Numbered from the stretch's first letter, positions 7,278-16,089 are shown. The stretch: DNA of 64,000 nucleotides from an uncultured Paracoccus sp. (GCA_934533075.1 CAKTBJ010000004.1:1-64000); one strand, 5' to 3'. Notes: generated from the letters alone by a model not told the origin. A program made the numbers and translations.

Positions 7278-8178
7278 TCACAACTCCGCCCCGGCACCGG
7301 ACTGGATCGACGCGGCGGGCATCCGCACCCGGGTCATGCAGCAGGGCGCGGGCATCCCCGTCGTTTTCCTGCATGGCGGCTATGCCGGCGACCCGGTCGA
7401 GATCCAGTCCTCGGCGATCTGGGCGCCGGTCTTCGAGCGGATGGCGGGTCAGGCGCGGCTGGTCGCAATCGACCGGCTGGGACAGGGCTTTACCGACAAT
7501 CCTTCTGATCCCGATGGCTACACGATCGACGCCATCGTGGACCACGTCCTCGCCACGCTGAGCGCGCTGGACATCGACAGTTGCCATATCGTCGGCCATG
7601 ACGAAGGCGCCTTCGTCGGCGCGCAGATCGCCGCCCTGCACCCGGACCGGGTGCGGAGCCTGACGCTCGTGACCGCGAATGCGCTGACCCCCGGCTCTGA
7701 TCGGCGCAGCATCGTGCATGCCCATCCGCCGCAGCCGTTGCGCAGCCGGCAAAGCCTCCGCTGGATCTATGAGACCTCCTGCCGCAGCCACCTTGCGGTG
7801 GACGAGGCGTGGCTGGACGAGGCCGTCGCGATCGGCTCCGACCCCAAGACCGCCGAGGCCGTCAACGCCATGCGCGAGAACGATCGATATCTGCGGCGCT
7901 ACGTGAAGTCGTGGACGGCCACGCGATCGGCCATTCATCGCCTCATGGACAGCGAGGGACTGCCGTGCCCGACACTCGTGGTGTGGGGTCTGGACGATCC
8001 CATCGCGCCGATCTCCAACGCCGAATACCTGATGGAGCTGCTGACGCCCCGGCAGAGGGATACCGAACTCCGCATCTTCAACTGTGCGGGCTACTACCCG
8101 TTCCGAGAGCACCCCGCCGCGTTCAGCCGGGCGGTGCTGTCCTTCGTGCGGGATCATGACAGGGAGGGAAATACATGA
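7255..8178 (+). CDS. Alpha/beta hydrolase homologue with altered active site
   Basis: A 307-residue paralogue of the preceding hydrolase with the same fold landmarks (VVFLHGGYAGDP, AIDRLGQGFTDNP, VVWGLDDPIAPI). The nucleophile elbow reads VGHDEGAF, so Asp116 replaces Ser. The position of the catalytic His reads AGYYPFREHP, so Tyr280 replaces His. An Asp nucleophile is known in haloalkane dehalogenases and epoxide hydrolases, but those still need the His. This protein may therefore be a non-catalytic partner of the upstream enzyme or have an unusual chemistry. Its stop overlaps the start of the binding-protein gene by 4 bases. Confidence 0.8.
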   Translation: MGAMMATDHNSAPAPDWIDAAGIRTRVMQQGAGIPVVFLHGGYAGDPVEIQSSAIWAPVFERMAGQARLVAIDRLGQGFTDNPSDPDGYTIDAIVDHVLATLSALDIDSCHIVGHDEGAFVGAQIAALHPDRVRSLTLVTANALTPGSDRRSIVHAHPPQPLRSRQSLRWIYETSCRSHLAVDEAWLDEAVAIGSDPKTAEAVNAMRENDRYLRRYVKSWTATRSAIHRLMDSEGLPCPTLVVWGLDDPIAPISNAEYLMELLTPRQRDTELRIFNCAGYYPFREHPAAFSRAVLSFVRDHDREGNT

Positions 8179-9737
8179 GGATACTGCTTCTTTCGTCGGC
8201 ACTTGCCTTGGCCACGCCGCTGGTGGCGGTTGCGCAGAACCTGACGATGGGCCTGGGGGGTAACGTGACCTCGCTTGATCCCCACTATCACAGCGCGGGG
8301 CCGAACTCGGCCTTTGCCTACACGATCTTCGGCCGCCTGACCCAGACCGACGAAAATTCGCGCCTGATGCCCGGCCTGGCGGAGAGCTGGGAAATGATCG
8401 ACCCGTTGACCTGGGAGTTCAAGCTGCGCGAAGGCGTCACCTTCCACAACGGCGAGCCGTTCACCGCGGAGGATGTCGTTTTCACGTTCGAGCGCATCCC
8501 GCAGGTGGTCAACAGCCCCGGCCCCTACACCAGCTATCTGCGCGGCATCAACGGCACGGAGATCGTCGATCCGCTTACGCTGCGCATCACCACGGACTAT
8601 CCGGTGCCGATCCTGCCGCTGATGATGCACAATATCGCAATCCTGGACAGCACTACGCATGCGGACGTCACCACCGAGGACTTCAACTCGGGCCGGGCGC
8701 TGATCGGCACCGGGCCGTTCCGCTACGTCTCTGGCAGCACCGGGTCGGGCATCAAGCTGGCGCGCAACGACGGCTACTGGGGCGACGCACCGGATTGGGA
8801 GACAGTGGACTACCGCATCATGACCAACGGCGCGGCGCGCACGGCGGCCTTCCTCGCGGGCGATGTCGATATCATCGACCAAGTGGCCAGCGCCGATGTC
8901 CCGCGCCTTTCGCAAAGCGATCAGGGCGAGGTGGTCAGCAAGGTCGCCCTGCGGCTGATGTATATCAACCTTGACCATTCGCGCACCGAGAACCCGGTTT
9001 TCCTGACCGACAATGCCGGCGCGCCGCTGGCAACGAACCCGCTCAAGGATCTGCGCGTCCGGCAGGCCCTGTCCCTTGCCATCGACCGACAGGTGTTGGT
9101 GGAGCGGGTAATGGATGGAACCGCGCTTCCGTCGATGCAGTTCATGCCGCCGGACTCCTACGGCTATGCGGACGACCTGGTTGCCCCGCCCGCCGACCCG
9201 GCGAAGGCACGGGAATTGCTGGCCGAGGCCGGCTATCCCGATGGCTTCCAGATCACGCTGCACGGCTCCAACGACCGCTTCCCCAACGATGCGCGGGTGT
9301 TGCAGGCCATCGGACAGATGTGGACGCGCATCGGCGTCCGCACCACCGTCGACGCCATGCCCTATGCCCCGTTCCAGACCCGCGCCAGCGCACAGGAATT
9401 CGCCGCCTTCCTGGGCACTTGGGGCAATGGTGGAGAGCCGGGCATCGGCATGACCAACACGCTTGCAACCTTTGATCCCGCAAAGGGCACAGGCTCGATC
9501 AACCGCGGGCGCTACAGTAACCCCGCCTATGACGCCGCCCTGTCCGAAGCCATGTCGGAAATGGACGACGACAAGCGCGAAGCCATGCTGCAAGACACCA
9601 TGCGCCTGCTGGTCGAGGACATGCCCATCCTGCCGCTCTATATCCAGACGAACACTTGGGCCGTTCGCAACGGGCTGACCTATGAGGGCCGGGCCGATGA
9701 GGCCACGCTGCCGCAGGACGTCCATCTCGCCCGTTGA
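8175..9737 (+). CDS. ABC transporter periplasmic substrate-binding protein (SBP_bac_5, Dpp/Opp type)
   Basis: A 520-residue class C binding protein with a Sec signal peptide (LLLSSALALATPLVAVAQ). Family motifs include YTIFGRLTQTDEN, LAESWEMIDPLTWEFKLREG, TFHNGEPFTAEDVVFTFER, GTGPFRYVS and VRQALSLAIDRQVLVERVM. Members bind peptides, glycosides, opines or nickel. The ligand is unknown, but the coupled hydrolases point to an ester or amide-like molecule. Translation is coupled to the upstream hydrolase gene (ATGA). A long hairpin follows at 9753-9781, before the permease genes. Confidence 0.93.
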   Translation: MRILLLSSALALATPLVAVAQNLTMGLGGNVTSLDPHYHSAGPNSAFAYTIFGRLTQTDENSRLMPGLAESWEMIDPLTWEFKLREGVTFHNGEPFTAEDVVFTFERIPQVVNSPGPYTSYLRGINGTEIVDPLTLRITTDYPVPILPLMMHNIAILDSTTHADVTTEDFNSGRALIGTGPFRYVSGSTGSGIKLARNDGYWGDAPDWETVDYRIMTNGAARTAAFLAGDVDIIDQVASADVPRLSQSDQGEVVSKVALRLMYINLDHSRTENPVFLTDNAGAPLATNPLKDLRVRQALSLAIDRQVLVERVMDGTALPSMQFMPPDSYGYADDLVAPPADPAKARELLAEAGYPDGFQITLHGSNDRFPNDARVLQAIGQMWTRIGVRTTVDAMPYAPFQTRASAQEFAAFLGTWGNGGEPGIGMTNTLATFDPAKGTGSINRGRYSNPAYDAALSEAMSEMDDDKREAMLQDTMRLLVEDMPILPLYIQTNTWAVRNGLTYEGRADEATLPQDVHLAR

Positions 9738-9752
9738 TGGATGCTGAACTCT

Positions 9753-9781
9753 GCGCTCCCGGCTGAACAGGCCGGGGGCGC
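9753..9781 (+). other. Stable intercistronic hairpin after the binding-protein gene
   Basis: Arms GCGCTCCCGGC (9753-9763) and GCCGGGGGCGC (9771-9781) pair over 11 bases with one G-U, loop TGAACAG. No U run follows, so it is not a typical terminator. In binding-protein-dependent transporters, such hairpins protect the upstream mRNA so that the binding protein is made in excess over the permeases. Confidence 0.6.
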
Positions 9782-9858
9782 CTCCGCCGGTTGACGCAAA
9801 TGGGGCGGCAAGGGGGATACCCCGCGCGGCATGCCGTCAGACACGCCAAGGAGACACC

Positions 9859-10830
9859 ATGCTGGCCTGGTTCGGACAGAGGCTCATGCAGTCGCTATTC
9901 GTGGTCGTCGCGATGACGGCTATCGTATTTCTGGCGGTGAATGTCATTGGGGATCCGATCGACATCCTGATCTCGCCCGATGCAAACCAGGTCGAACGCG
10001 AGCGTATCGTGGCGCAACTGGGCCTGGACCAGCCCCTCTGGCGCCAGTATCTGACCTTTGTCAGCAGTGCCTTGCAGGGCGACTTTGGCCGCAGCTTCGT
10101 CTACGGCATGCCTGCCTTGCAGGTCATTCTGGAGCGAATGCCGGCCACGATCGAACTGGCGCTGGGTGCGATGGTGCTGTCCGTCCTGATCGGGGTGCCG
10201 CTGGGCCTCTATACCGGCCTCCGGCCGGATACGCTGTTCTCGAAAATAGCCATGTCCGGCTCGATCATCGGGTTTTCGGTGCCGGTGTTCTGGCTGGCGC
10301 TGATTCTCATCATGGTGTTTTCCGTTCAACTGGGCTGGCTCCCGGCCGGGGGGCGCGGCGAGACCCGGCAGCTTTTCGGAATCGAGTGGTCCTTCCTGAC
10401 GGTCAGCGGATGGCGGCACCTGGCACTGCCTGTGCTGACGCTTTCGATCTTCAAGATCTCTCTGGTGATGCGCATGGTTCGCGCCGGCGTCAGGGACGTG
10501 CTGCCGCAGGAATACGTCAAGTTCGCCCGTGCCAAGGGGCTGTGGCCGCGGCGCATCCTTTACGTCCATGTCCTGAAGAACATCATGATCCCGGTCGTCA
10601 CCATCATCGGCCTGGAATTCGCCTCGCTGATCGCCTTCTCGGTCGTGACCGAAACGATCTTCTCTTGGCCGGGCATGGGCAAGCTGATCATCGACAGCAT
10701 CAACATGCTGGATCGCCCCATGATCGTCGCGTATCTGATCATCATCGTGTTCCTTTTCGTCACGATCAACCTGATCGTCGATGTGATCTATACCCTGCTT
10801 GATCCGCGCGTTCGGCTTTCCGAACAGTAG
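9859..10830 (+). CDS. dppB: ABC transporter permease, DppB type
   Basis: A 323-residue inner-membrane permease. The N-terminal helix plus the LGLDQPLWRQYL and GDFGRSF motifs, and the EAA-type loop (RAKGLWPRRILYVHVLKNIMIPV), are diagnostic of DppB. About six membrane helices are visible, ending in IYTLLDPRVRL, the usual C-terminus. A GGAGACACC ribosome binding site precedes the ATG. It should pair with the DppC-type permease downstream. Substrate as for the binding protein: unknown. Confidence 0.93.
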   Translation: MLAWFGQRLMQSLFVVVAMTAIVFLAVNVIGDPIDILISPDANQVERERIVAQLGLDQPLWRQYLTFVSSALQGDFGRSFVYGMPALQVILERMPATIELALGAMVLSVLIGVPLGLYTGLRPDTLFSKIAMSGSIIGFSVPVFWLALILIMVFSVQLGWLPAGGRGETRQLFGIEWSFLTVSGWRHLALPVLTLSIFKISLVMRMVRAGVRDVLPQEYVKFARAKGLWPRRILYVHVLKNIMIPVVTIIGLEFASLIAFSVVTETIFSWPGMGKLIIDSINMLDRPMIVAYLIIIVFLFVTINLIVDVIYTLLDPRVRLSEQ

Positions 10831-10843
10831 AGGCAGGATTGTC

Positions 10844-11761
10844 ATGACCTCCTATTCCTCCCCTGAAACCGCCCCCGTGCTTCCGGTCTCCCGGACGCCG
10901 ATGCAAAGGATCTGGCGCGAATTCCTGCGCTCGCGGCTGGCTGTGTTTGGCCTGGTCGTCCTGGGCCTTCTGGTCCTCGTCGCGGCCATCGGCCCGTCGC
11001 TGGTGCCGCAGAACCCCTACGACCTGATGGAAATCGACGTTCTGGACGGCCAGTTGCCGCCGCGATCCGAGTCTATGGCCGGCTATACCTACTGGCTGGG
11101 GACGGATGACCAGGGCCGCGATCTGGTATCCGCGATCATCTACGGATTGCGCATTTCGCTGATGGTTGGTGTGCTCTCGGCGCTGATCGCGGCCTTTCTG
11201 GGCACCAGCATCGGCATCTTCGCCGCCTATCGCGGCGGACGCACCGAGGCGTTGGTTATGCGCATCATCGACCTCCAGTTGTCGTTTCCCACAATCCTCG
11301 TGGCCTTGATGATCCTGGCGGTGCTGGGGCGCGGGGTTGCGAATGTCGTGCTTGCACTGGTGATCGTCGAATGGGCGACCTATGCGCGCGTGGCCCGCGG
11401 CGTGGCCATGGTCGAGCGCCGCAAGGAATATATCGAGGCCGAGGAATGCCTGGTGATCCCACGCTGGCGGATCCTGTTCCGGCACCTGCTTCCCAACTGC
11501 CTGCCGCCCCTGGTGGTGATCGCCACCGTGCAGATTGGCCGCGCCATCACGCTGGAGGCAACGCTGTCGTTCCTCGGGCTGGGCGTGCCCATCACCCAGC
11601 CCAGCCTCGGGCTGCTGATCTCGAACGGCTATCAGTATCTGCTGTCGGGCAAATACTGGATCAGCTTCTATCCGGGGCTGATGCTGCTGGTCATCATCGT
11701 CGCGATCAACCTGGTGGGCGACCATCTGCGCGACATCATCAACGTCAGGAGGCATAAATGA
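10844..11761 (+). CDS. dppC: ABC transporter permease, DppC type
   Basis: A 305-residue permease with the DppC layout. A cytoplasmic N-terminus is followed by a first helix (LAVFGLVVLGLLVLVAAIG). A periplasmic segment ends in YWLGTDDQGRDLVSAIIYG. Five more helices follow, with the EAA loop (RRKEYIEAEECLVIPRWRIL). The start at 10844 follows GGCAGG; an upstream in-frame start at 10799 overlaps dppB and is less likely. Its stop overlaps the ATPase gene start by 4 bases, but that ATPase gene is broken, so this importer lacks a complete local motor. Confidence 0.92.
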   Translation: MTSYSSPETAPVLPVSRTPMQRIWREFLRSRLAVFGLVVLGLLVLVAAIGPSLVPQNPYDLMEIDVLDGQLPPRSESMAGYTYWLGTDDQGRDLVSAIIYGLRISLMVGVLSALIAAFLGTSIGIFAAYRGGRTEALVMRIIDLQLSFPTILVALMILAVLGRGVANVVLALVIVEWATYARVARGVAMVERRKEYIEAEECLVIPRWRILFRHLLPNCLPPLVVIATVQIGRAITLEATLSFLGLGVPITQPSLGLLISNGYQYLLSGKYWISFYPGLMLLVIIVAINLVGDHLRDIINVRRHK

Positions 11762-12402
11762 GCCGCGCCGCCCCCTTGGTCCCGGCAGCTGCCTCCCGGC
11801 ACGGCGATGTCCCTTTGCTTGACGTGCGCGGCCTGACCGTCGCCTTCGGTGGCGAGCAGGGCGACGGCCTCGCGATCAACGACGTCTCGCTCTCTCTGCG
11901 TCGGAGCAAGATACTGGGGTTGGTGGGAGAGTCCGGCTCGGGGAAATCCGTGACCGGGCTTGCTCTCATGGGCCTGATCGAGGCACCCGGCCGCATCGTT
12001 GCAGGCCAGGTGCTGTTCGACGGCACCGACCTGGCGCGGCTGGATGACCGCGCCATGCGGCAATGGCGCGGGAAGCGGATCGCGATGATCTTTCAGGATC
12101 CGATGATGACGCTCAATCCCGTGCTGCGGATCGACACCCAGATGATCGAGACCGTTCTGGCCCATGACGATGTGTCCCCCGCAGAAGCGCGGTCGCGGGC
12201 CCGCGACGCGCTGGGGCAGGTCGGCATCCCGCGCACCGCGGAGGAGTTCGCCAGGCAGGACGAGGCCGGCATCGTGCCCGTCACGCTGAGCGACGAGGAC
12301 GCCGCCAGGTTCCTGGAGGTGTTCCAGACCACCCAGTGGCAGACGTTCAAGGAAAAGGCCCCGGACCATGCGGACGAGTTCCGCGCCCTGTTCCTCAAAT
12401 AG
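11758..12402 (+). pseudogene. Chimeric remnant: DppD ATPase N-terminus fused to TRAP DctP C-terminus
   Basis: Residues ~1-158 are the N-terminal part of a DppD/OppD ABC ATPase, with Walker A GESGSGKS and Q-loop MIFQDPMMTLNP, up to ARDALGQVGIP. There the family should continue with a PHQLSGG signature and Walker B. Instead the frame continues with EEFARQDEAGIVPVTLSDED and QWQTFKEKAPDHADEFRALF, the C-terminus of a TRAP binding protein. The junction is near 12232. The signature motif, Walker B and H-loop are all absent, so no working ATPase can result. The TRAP permease genes follow directly. I read this as an in-frame deletion scar joining a dpp operon to a dct operon; the ORF itself stays open. 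Confidence 0.85.
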
Positions 12403-12417
12403 ATGCGGGGGGCGGGG

Positions 12418-12930
12418 ATGAGCATCCGTTCCGTCTATGACGGCGCGCTCGATCTTCTCGGGCTTGCCTGCGCCGGCATCGTCCTTCTTCTGACGCTGGG
12501 CGTCACCCTCGACGTGGCGGTGCGGCTGGTCAACCTTCCTCCGCTGGAATGGATGATGGAGCTTTCCGAATATTCCCTTCTGCCGCTGACCTATCTGGCG
12601 GCGCCCTGGGCATTGCGGGAGGGAGCCCATGTCCGGGTCGACGTGCTGGTCGCCAGGCTGCCGAAACGGCTGGCCCGCGTCATCGACGTGATCGTGGACC
12701 TGCTGGGGCTGGCGGTGGCGGCGGTGCTGTTCATCTGGGGGCTGCGCACGATGCTGGCCTCGATGCACATGAATTCGATGATCTACAAGGTGCTGATCAT
12801 TCCCGAATGGTATACCTATGTGCCGCTGGTCATCGCCTCGCCCTTCCTGTTCGTGGAATTCGCCCGCCGCCTGAACCGATCCCTGCGCGGCGAGGCCGAC
12901 CACACCGCCACCCCCGAGAACGTGATCTGA
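12418..12930 (+). CDS. dctQ: TRAP transporter small permease (DctQ)
   Basis: A 170-residue four-helix membrane protein: helix 1 (GLACAGIVLLLTLGVTLDVAVR), then EYSLLPLTYLAAPWALREGAHVRVDVL, the typical DctQ E-x--PLxYLA---AxREGxHVRVD pattern. It partners with the large permease 1 base downstream. An alternative start five codons upstream (12403) abuts the chimera's stop; 12418 was chosen for its spacing from the G-rich Shine-Dalgarno stretch. The cognate binding protein survives only as ~50 residues of the upstream chimera, so the system is probably an orphan. Confidence 0.88.
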   Translation: MSIRSVYDGALDLLGLACAGIVLLLTLGVTLDVAVRLVNLPPLEWMMELSEYSLLPLTYLAAPWALREGAHVRVDVLVARLPKRLARVIDVIVDLLGLAVAAVLFIWGLRTMLASMHMNSMIYKVLIIPEWYTYVPLVIASPFLFVEFARRLNRSLRGEADHTATPENVI

Positions 12931-12931
12931 C

Positions 12932-14248
12932 ATGGAATGGTGGATCGCCCTCACAGGTCTGGTCGGTGGCCTGCTGTTTCTGCTGGCGCTGGGGCTTCCG
13001 GTCGCCATCGCCTTCTTCCTTCTCAACATCGTCGGCGCCCTCCTCTTTCTGGGCGGCGATGCCGGGCTGATCCAGCTGGTGCGCAATTCGACGGTCTCGG
13101 TCACGAATTTCGTGCTGGTGCCGATCCCGCTGTTCCTGCTGATGGGCGAGATCCTGTTCCGCACCGGGCTGGCCTCGCGCGCCATCGACGCGGTGGACCA
13201 GCTGATCAGCAAGGTGCCGGGCCGGCTGTCGATCGTCGCCATCTTCGGCGGCAGCGTCTTCGCCTCGCTGTCCGGCTCGTCGATGGCCAACACGGCGATG
13301 CTGGGCAGCACGCTCCTGCCCGAGATGAAGCAGCGCGGCTATCACCCCACCATGTCGATGGGGCCGATCATGGGCACCGGCGGCATCGCGGTGCTGATCC
13401 CGCCCTCGGGGCTGGCGGTGCTGCTGGGCAGCCTGGGCCAGATCTCGATCGGCGACCTGCTCATCGCGGGGATCCTGCCCGGCGCGCTGATCACGGCGAT
13501 GTATGTGGCCTATGTCATCGCGCGCTGCTGGATGAACCCGGCGCTGGCGCCGCCCTATGCGGTGCAGCCCGCGCAGGGCTGGGCGCGCTGGCGGCCGTTC
13601 CTGCTGCATGTCGTGCCGTTGCTGGGAATCTTCGTCTGCGTGATCGGCTCGATGCTGGCGGGGATCGCGACGCCGACCGAATCCGCCGCCCTCGGCGCCT
13701 TCGCGTCGATCTTCGCGGCGGCGTGTTACCGCCGGCTGACGGTCGCGGCGCTGAAGACCGCGCTGCTGTCCACGGCCAAGATCACCGCGATGATCTTCTT
13801 CATCGTGGCGGCCTCGCTGACCTTCTCGCAGATCCTGGCCTTTTCGGGGGCGACCTCGGGCTTCCTGCAATTGATCAACGGCTTCGACGCCTCGCCGATG
13901 ACGCTGCTGATCCTGATGCTGGTGATCGCGCTGGTCCTGGGCAGCTTCATGGACCCGATCAGCGTGATGATGATCGTGCTGCCGTTCTTCATGCCGCTGG
14001 TCCGGTCGCTGGGCTTTGACCTGGTATGGTTCGGGGTGCTGCTGCTGGTGGTGCTGGAGGTCGGGTTCCTCACCCCGCCCGTGGGGATGCTGCTGTTCGT
14101 GATGAAGGGCGTGGCGCCGCCGGACACCCGGATGGGGGACATCATCCGCGCCGCGCTGCCCTTCGTGGTGCTGCAACTTCTGGCGGTGGCGATCATCATC
14201 CTGTGGCCCGGCATCGCAACGATCCTGCCGGCGCTGTCACGGGGCTAG
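12932..14248 (+). CDS. dctM: TRAP transporter large permease (DctM)
   Basis: A 438-residue membrane protein of normal DctM length with the family motifs FVLVPIPLFLLMGEIL, SGSSMANTAMLGSTLLPEM, GIAVLIPPSGLAVLLG, ATPTESAALGAFAS and VEVGFLTPPVGMLLFVMKG. It forms the sodium-coupled channel with DctQ. Because the binding protein gene upstream was destroyed by the deletion near 12232, import would need a binding protein encoded elsewhere. A 13-base inverted repeat follows the gene at 14264-14303. Confidence 0.92.
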   Translation: MEWWIALTGLVGGLLFLLALGLPVAIAFFLLNIVGALLFLGGDAGLIQLVRNSTVSVTNFVLVPIPLFLLMGEILFRTGLASRAIDAVDQLISKVPGRLSIVAIFGGSVFASLSGSSMANTAMLGSTLLPEMKQRGYHPTMSMGPIMGTGGIAVLIPPSGLAVLLGSLGQISIGDLLIAGILPGALITAMYVAYVIARCWMNPALAPPYAVQPAQGWARWRPFLLHVVPLLGIFVCVIGSMLAGIATPTESAALGAFASIFAAACYRRLTVAALKTALLSTAKITAMIFFIVAASLTFSQILAFSGATSGFLQLINGFDASPMTLLILMLVIALVLGSFMDPISVMMIVLPFFMPLVRSLGFDLVWFGVLLLVVLEVGFLTPPVGMLLFVMKGVAPPDTRMGDIIRAALPFVVLQLLAVAIIILWPGIATILPALSRG

Positions 14249-14263
14249 GCCCGGCCCATCCCG

Positions 14264-14303
14264 CGATCCTGCCGGGAAAGCCAGAGGGTCCCCGGCAGGA
14301 TCG
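14264..14303. terminator. Inverted repeat downstream of the TRAP genes
   Basis: Perfect 13-base arms CGATCCTGCCGGG (14264-14276) and CCCGGCAGGATCG (14291-14303) with a 14-base loop, starting 15 bases after the DctM stop. No U tract is present, so termination may be rho-assisted, or the structure may stabilise the 3' end. Confidence 0.5.
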
Positions 14304-14852
14304 GATGCCCGTTTGACGGCCTTCCGCATCGGTTGCGGTTCGGCGTCATGCAGCGGGATGGCCACGGGGCTTTCGCGAAGATGCCGGCGAAATTCAGAGA
14401 GCCGTCGATGCCGATGCCGCGGGCAAGGTGGAAGATGCGGTCCTCCCCCGGAGTGATCGCGGCCGGCAACGGGCCTGGTCCTGTATCCATGACCGGCAGG
14501 TGCGCCGGGTGCAGGGGCATGCCGACGCGATGGATCGCCCCGAAGCCGTCGATCCGGCCTTGCGCGAAGGCGGCGTCGCCGAGGCGGTCCACCTCCATCG
14601 CGGCGTTCGGAGTCCTGAGATTGCAGCCGGTCAGCCGGATCGCGCCGGTGGCGATGCTGCGTGCCGGGCGCCGGCCGCGAAAGTGCCCGATGTCCTCCTG
14701 ACTGTGGCCGTCGGCCGGGTCGCCGGGGCGGTTTGCGGATGGTCCCGAGCGAGGGCCGCGTCGAGATCGACTTCAACGAAATCCCGATCCGCAGGGACGC
14801 GCCCGCCGCCGGGCATGCAGCGCGTGCCGGCAAATCGCGTCCCGAGCCGTCC
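14304..14852. other. No confident gene; possible decayed minus-strand ORF
   Basis: About 550 bases between the TRAP genes and htpX. A minus-strand frame reading RLTGCNLRTPNAAMEVDRL and later ITPGEDRIFHLARGIGIDGS looks more protein-like than the others and extends past 14590. It has no clear start, and I do not recognise the family. It may be a remnant of a gene lost in the same rearrangement, or chance. Confidence 0.35.
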
Positions 14853-15752
14853 TTACCCCCACGGTCCCGGCGCGTTCCGCTGTCCGGCGCGCGGCCTGTC
14901 CGGCTCCGGGTTCCGCATCGCCCCGGTCATCCCGCGCAGGGCGGCAATGCGGTTCGCCGTGGCCGGATGGGTTGCGAACAGCTTGTCGCGCGCCCCGCCA
15001 TGCAGAGGGTTGACGATGAACAGCGGCGCGGTCGCCGGGTTCGCCTCGGCTGCGGGATTGTCGATCCGGGCCGCCCCCGCCGCGATCCGCTCCAGCGCCG
15101 AGGCGAGCCAGAGGGGCCGGCCGCAAATCTCGGCGCCGGCCCGGTCGGCGGCGTATTCCCGCGTCCGGCTGATCGCCATCTGCACCAGCATCGCCGCCAG
15201 CGGCGCCAGGATCATCATCGCGATGCTGGCGATCGGTCCCGGCCCGTTCTCGCGCCGCCCGCCGAACAGCATCGCGAAATTCGCCAGCATGGTGATCGCC
15301 CCGGCGAAAGTCGCCGTCACCGTCATGATCAGCGTGTCGCGGTTGCGGATATGGGCAAGCTCGTGGGCCACCACCCCGGCCAGCTCCTCGGGCGAGAGGC
15401 TGCGCAAAAGCCCGGTCGTCACCGCGACCGCCGCGTTCTGCGGATTGCGGCCGGTGGCGAAGGCGTTGGGCTGCGGGGTGTCGATCAGATAGACGGCGGG
15501 CATGGGCAGCCCGGCCCGCTGCGCCAGCCCGCCGACCATCTCGTGCAGGCCCGGCACGTCGCCGGGGGCCAGCGGCCGCGCATTCTGCATGCGCAACACC
15601 ATCTTGTCGGAATTCCACCAGGTCAGCGCGTTCATCGCCGCCGCCGCCATCAGTGCGATCAGCATGCCGCCCTGCCCGGCCAGCAGATAGCCCATGCCCA
15701 TGAACAGCGCCGTCATCGCCGCCATCAGCAGGGCCGTCTTGACATAGGACAT
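14853..15752 (-). CDS. htpX: Membrane-bound zinc metalloprotease HtpX (M48)
   Basis: A 299-residue protein with two N-terminal membrane helices (residues ~5-45), then [18 protein letters not shown], the HEXXH zinc site in [13 protein letters not shown] (His130, Glu131, His134), two further hydrophobic segments and the third-ligand motif [12 protein letters not shown]. The domain ends in [15 protein letters not shown], as in HtpX. HtpX degrades misfolded inner-membrane proteins. The frame extends upstream to 15923, but family alignment and [10 protein letters not shown] fix the start at 15752. It is transcribed alone, opposite to its neighbours, and separates two catabolic blocks. Confidence 0.95.
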   Translation of the reverse strand: MSYVKTALLMAAMTALFMGMGYLLAGQGGMLIALMAAAAMNALTWWNSDKMVLRMQNARPLAPGDVPGLHEMVGGLAQRAGLPMPAVYLIDTPQPNAFATGRNPQNAAVAVTTGLLRSLSPEELAGVVAHELAHIRNRDTLIMTVTATFAGAITMLANFAMLFGGRRENGPGPIASIAMMILAPLAAMLVQMAISRTREYAADRAGAEICGRPLWLASALERIAAGAARIDNPAAEANPATAPLFIVNPLHGGARDKLFATHPATANRIAALRGMTGAMRNPEPDRPRAGQRNAPGPWG

Positions 15753-16055
15753 CGGTATCCTCCGCGCTTCGGATGCCGGAGATATGGGGACCGCTGCCGG
15801 TCGCGCCAAGGCGGGGATCGGGTCGGCGTCATCCGTGTTTCCGATTTCCGGGGGCAAGGGGGTGCCCATGCTCCGGTCGCCTCGACATTCGGGGCCTCTC
15901 AAGCGGCCCAGGCGCAGGTTCACGGGTTCCGCGCCGGGGGCAGAGGCCAGTCATGGCGGTCCGGCCCGAGGCGCCGCCTGCATCCTGTGGGCATGTCCGC
16001 TGCCGCCGGCCTGCGGAAAGCGGGTTTTGCCGGGGTGCGCCCACGGTCGGAAATG
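15753..16055. other. Intergenic region between htpX and GntR gene
   Basis: About 300 bases with only overlapping short frames on both strands and no family resemblance. It must carry the htpX promoter. The GntR promoter and operator lie at its right edge. Nothing else is visible. Confidence 0.5.
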
Positions 16056-16089
16056 TTGACATCTCCCTCTTACATGTAACATGTAAGAG
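16056..16089 (+). promoter_or_regulatory. Promoter with perfect GntR operator
   Basis: A consensus -35 TTGACA (16056-16061) is followed by a perfect inverted repeat whose 11-base arms are CTCTTACATGT (16067-16077) and ACATGTAAGAG (16079-16089), with a single central base. The dyad covers the expected -10 region and ends 11 bases before the GntR ATG. This is a textbook autorepression site for an FCD-type GntR regulator. Confidence 0.75.

Noticed and set aside
9831..10802. Alternative plus-strand frame overlapping dppB
   Set aside because: Out of frame with the clearly recognisable permease and composed of Arg/Ala/Gly-rich sequence.
11758..12402. Reading this ORF as a functional short ABC ATPase
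   Set aside because: It lacks the signature motif, Walker B and H-loop, and its last third is a TRAP binding-protein tail.
15753..15923. Upstream extension of htpX
   Set aside because: HtpX proteins begin with the membrane helix that follows Met at 15752; the extra 57 codons are not conserved.
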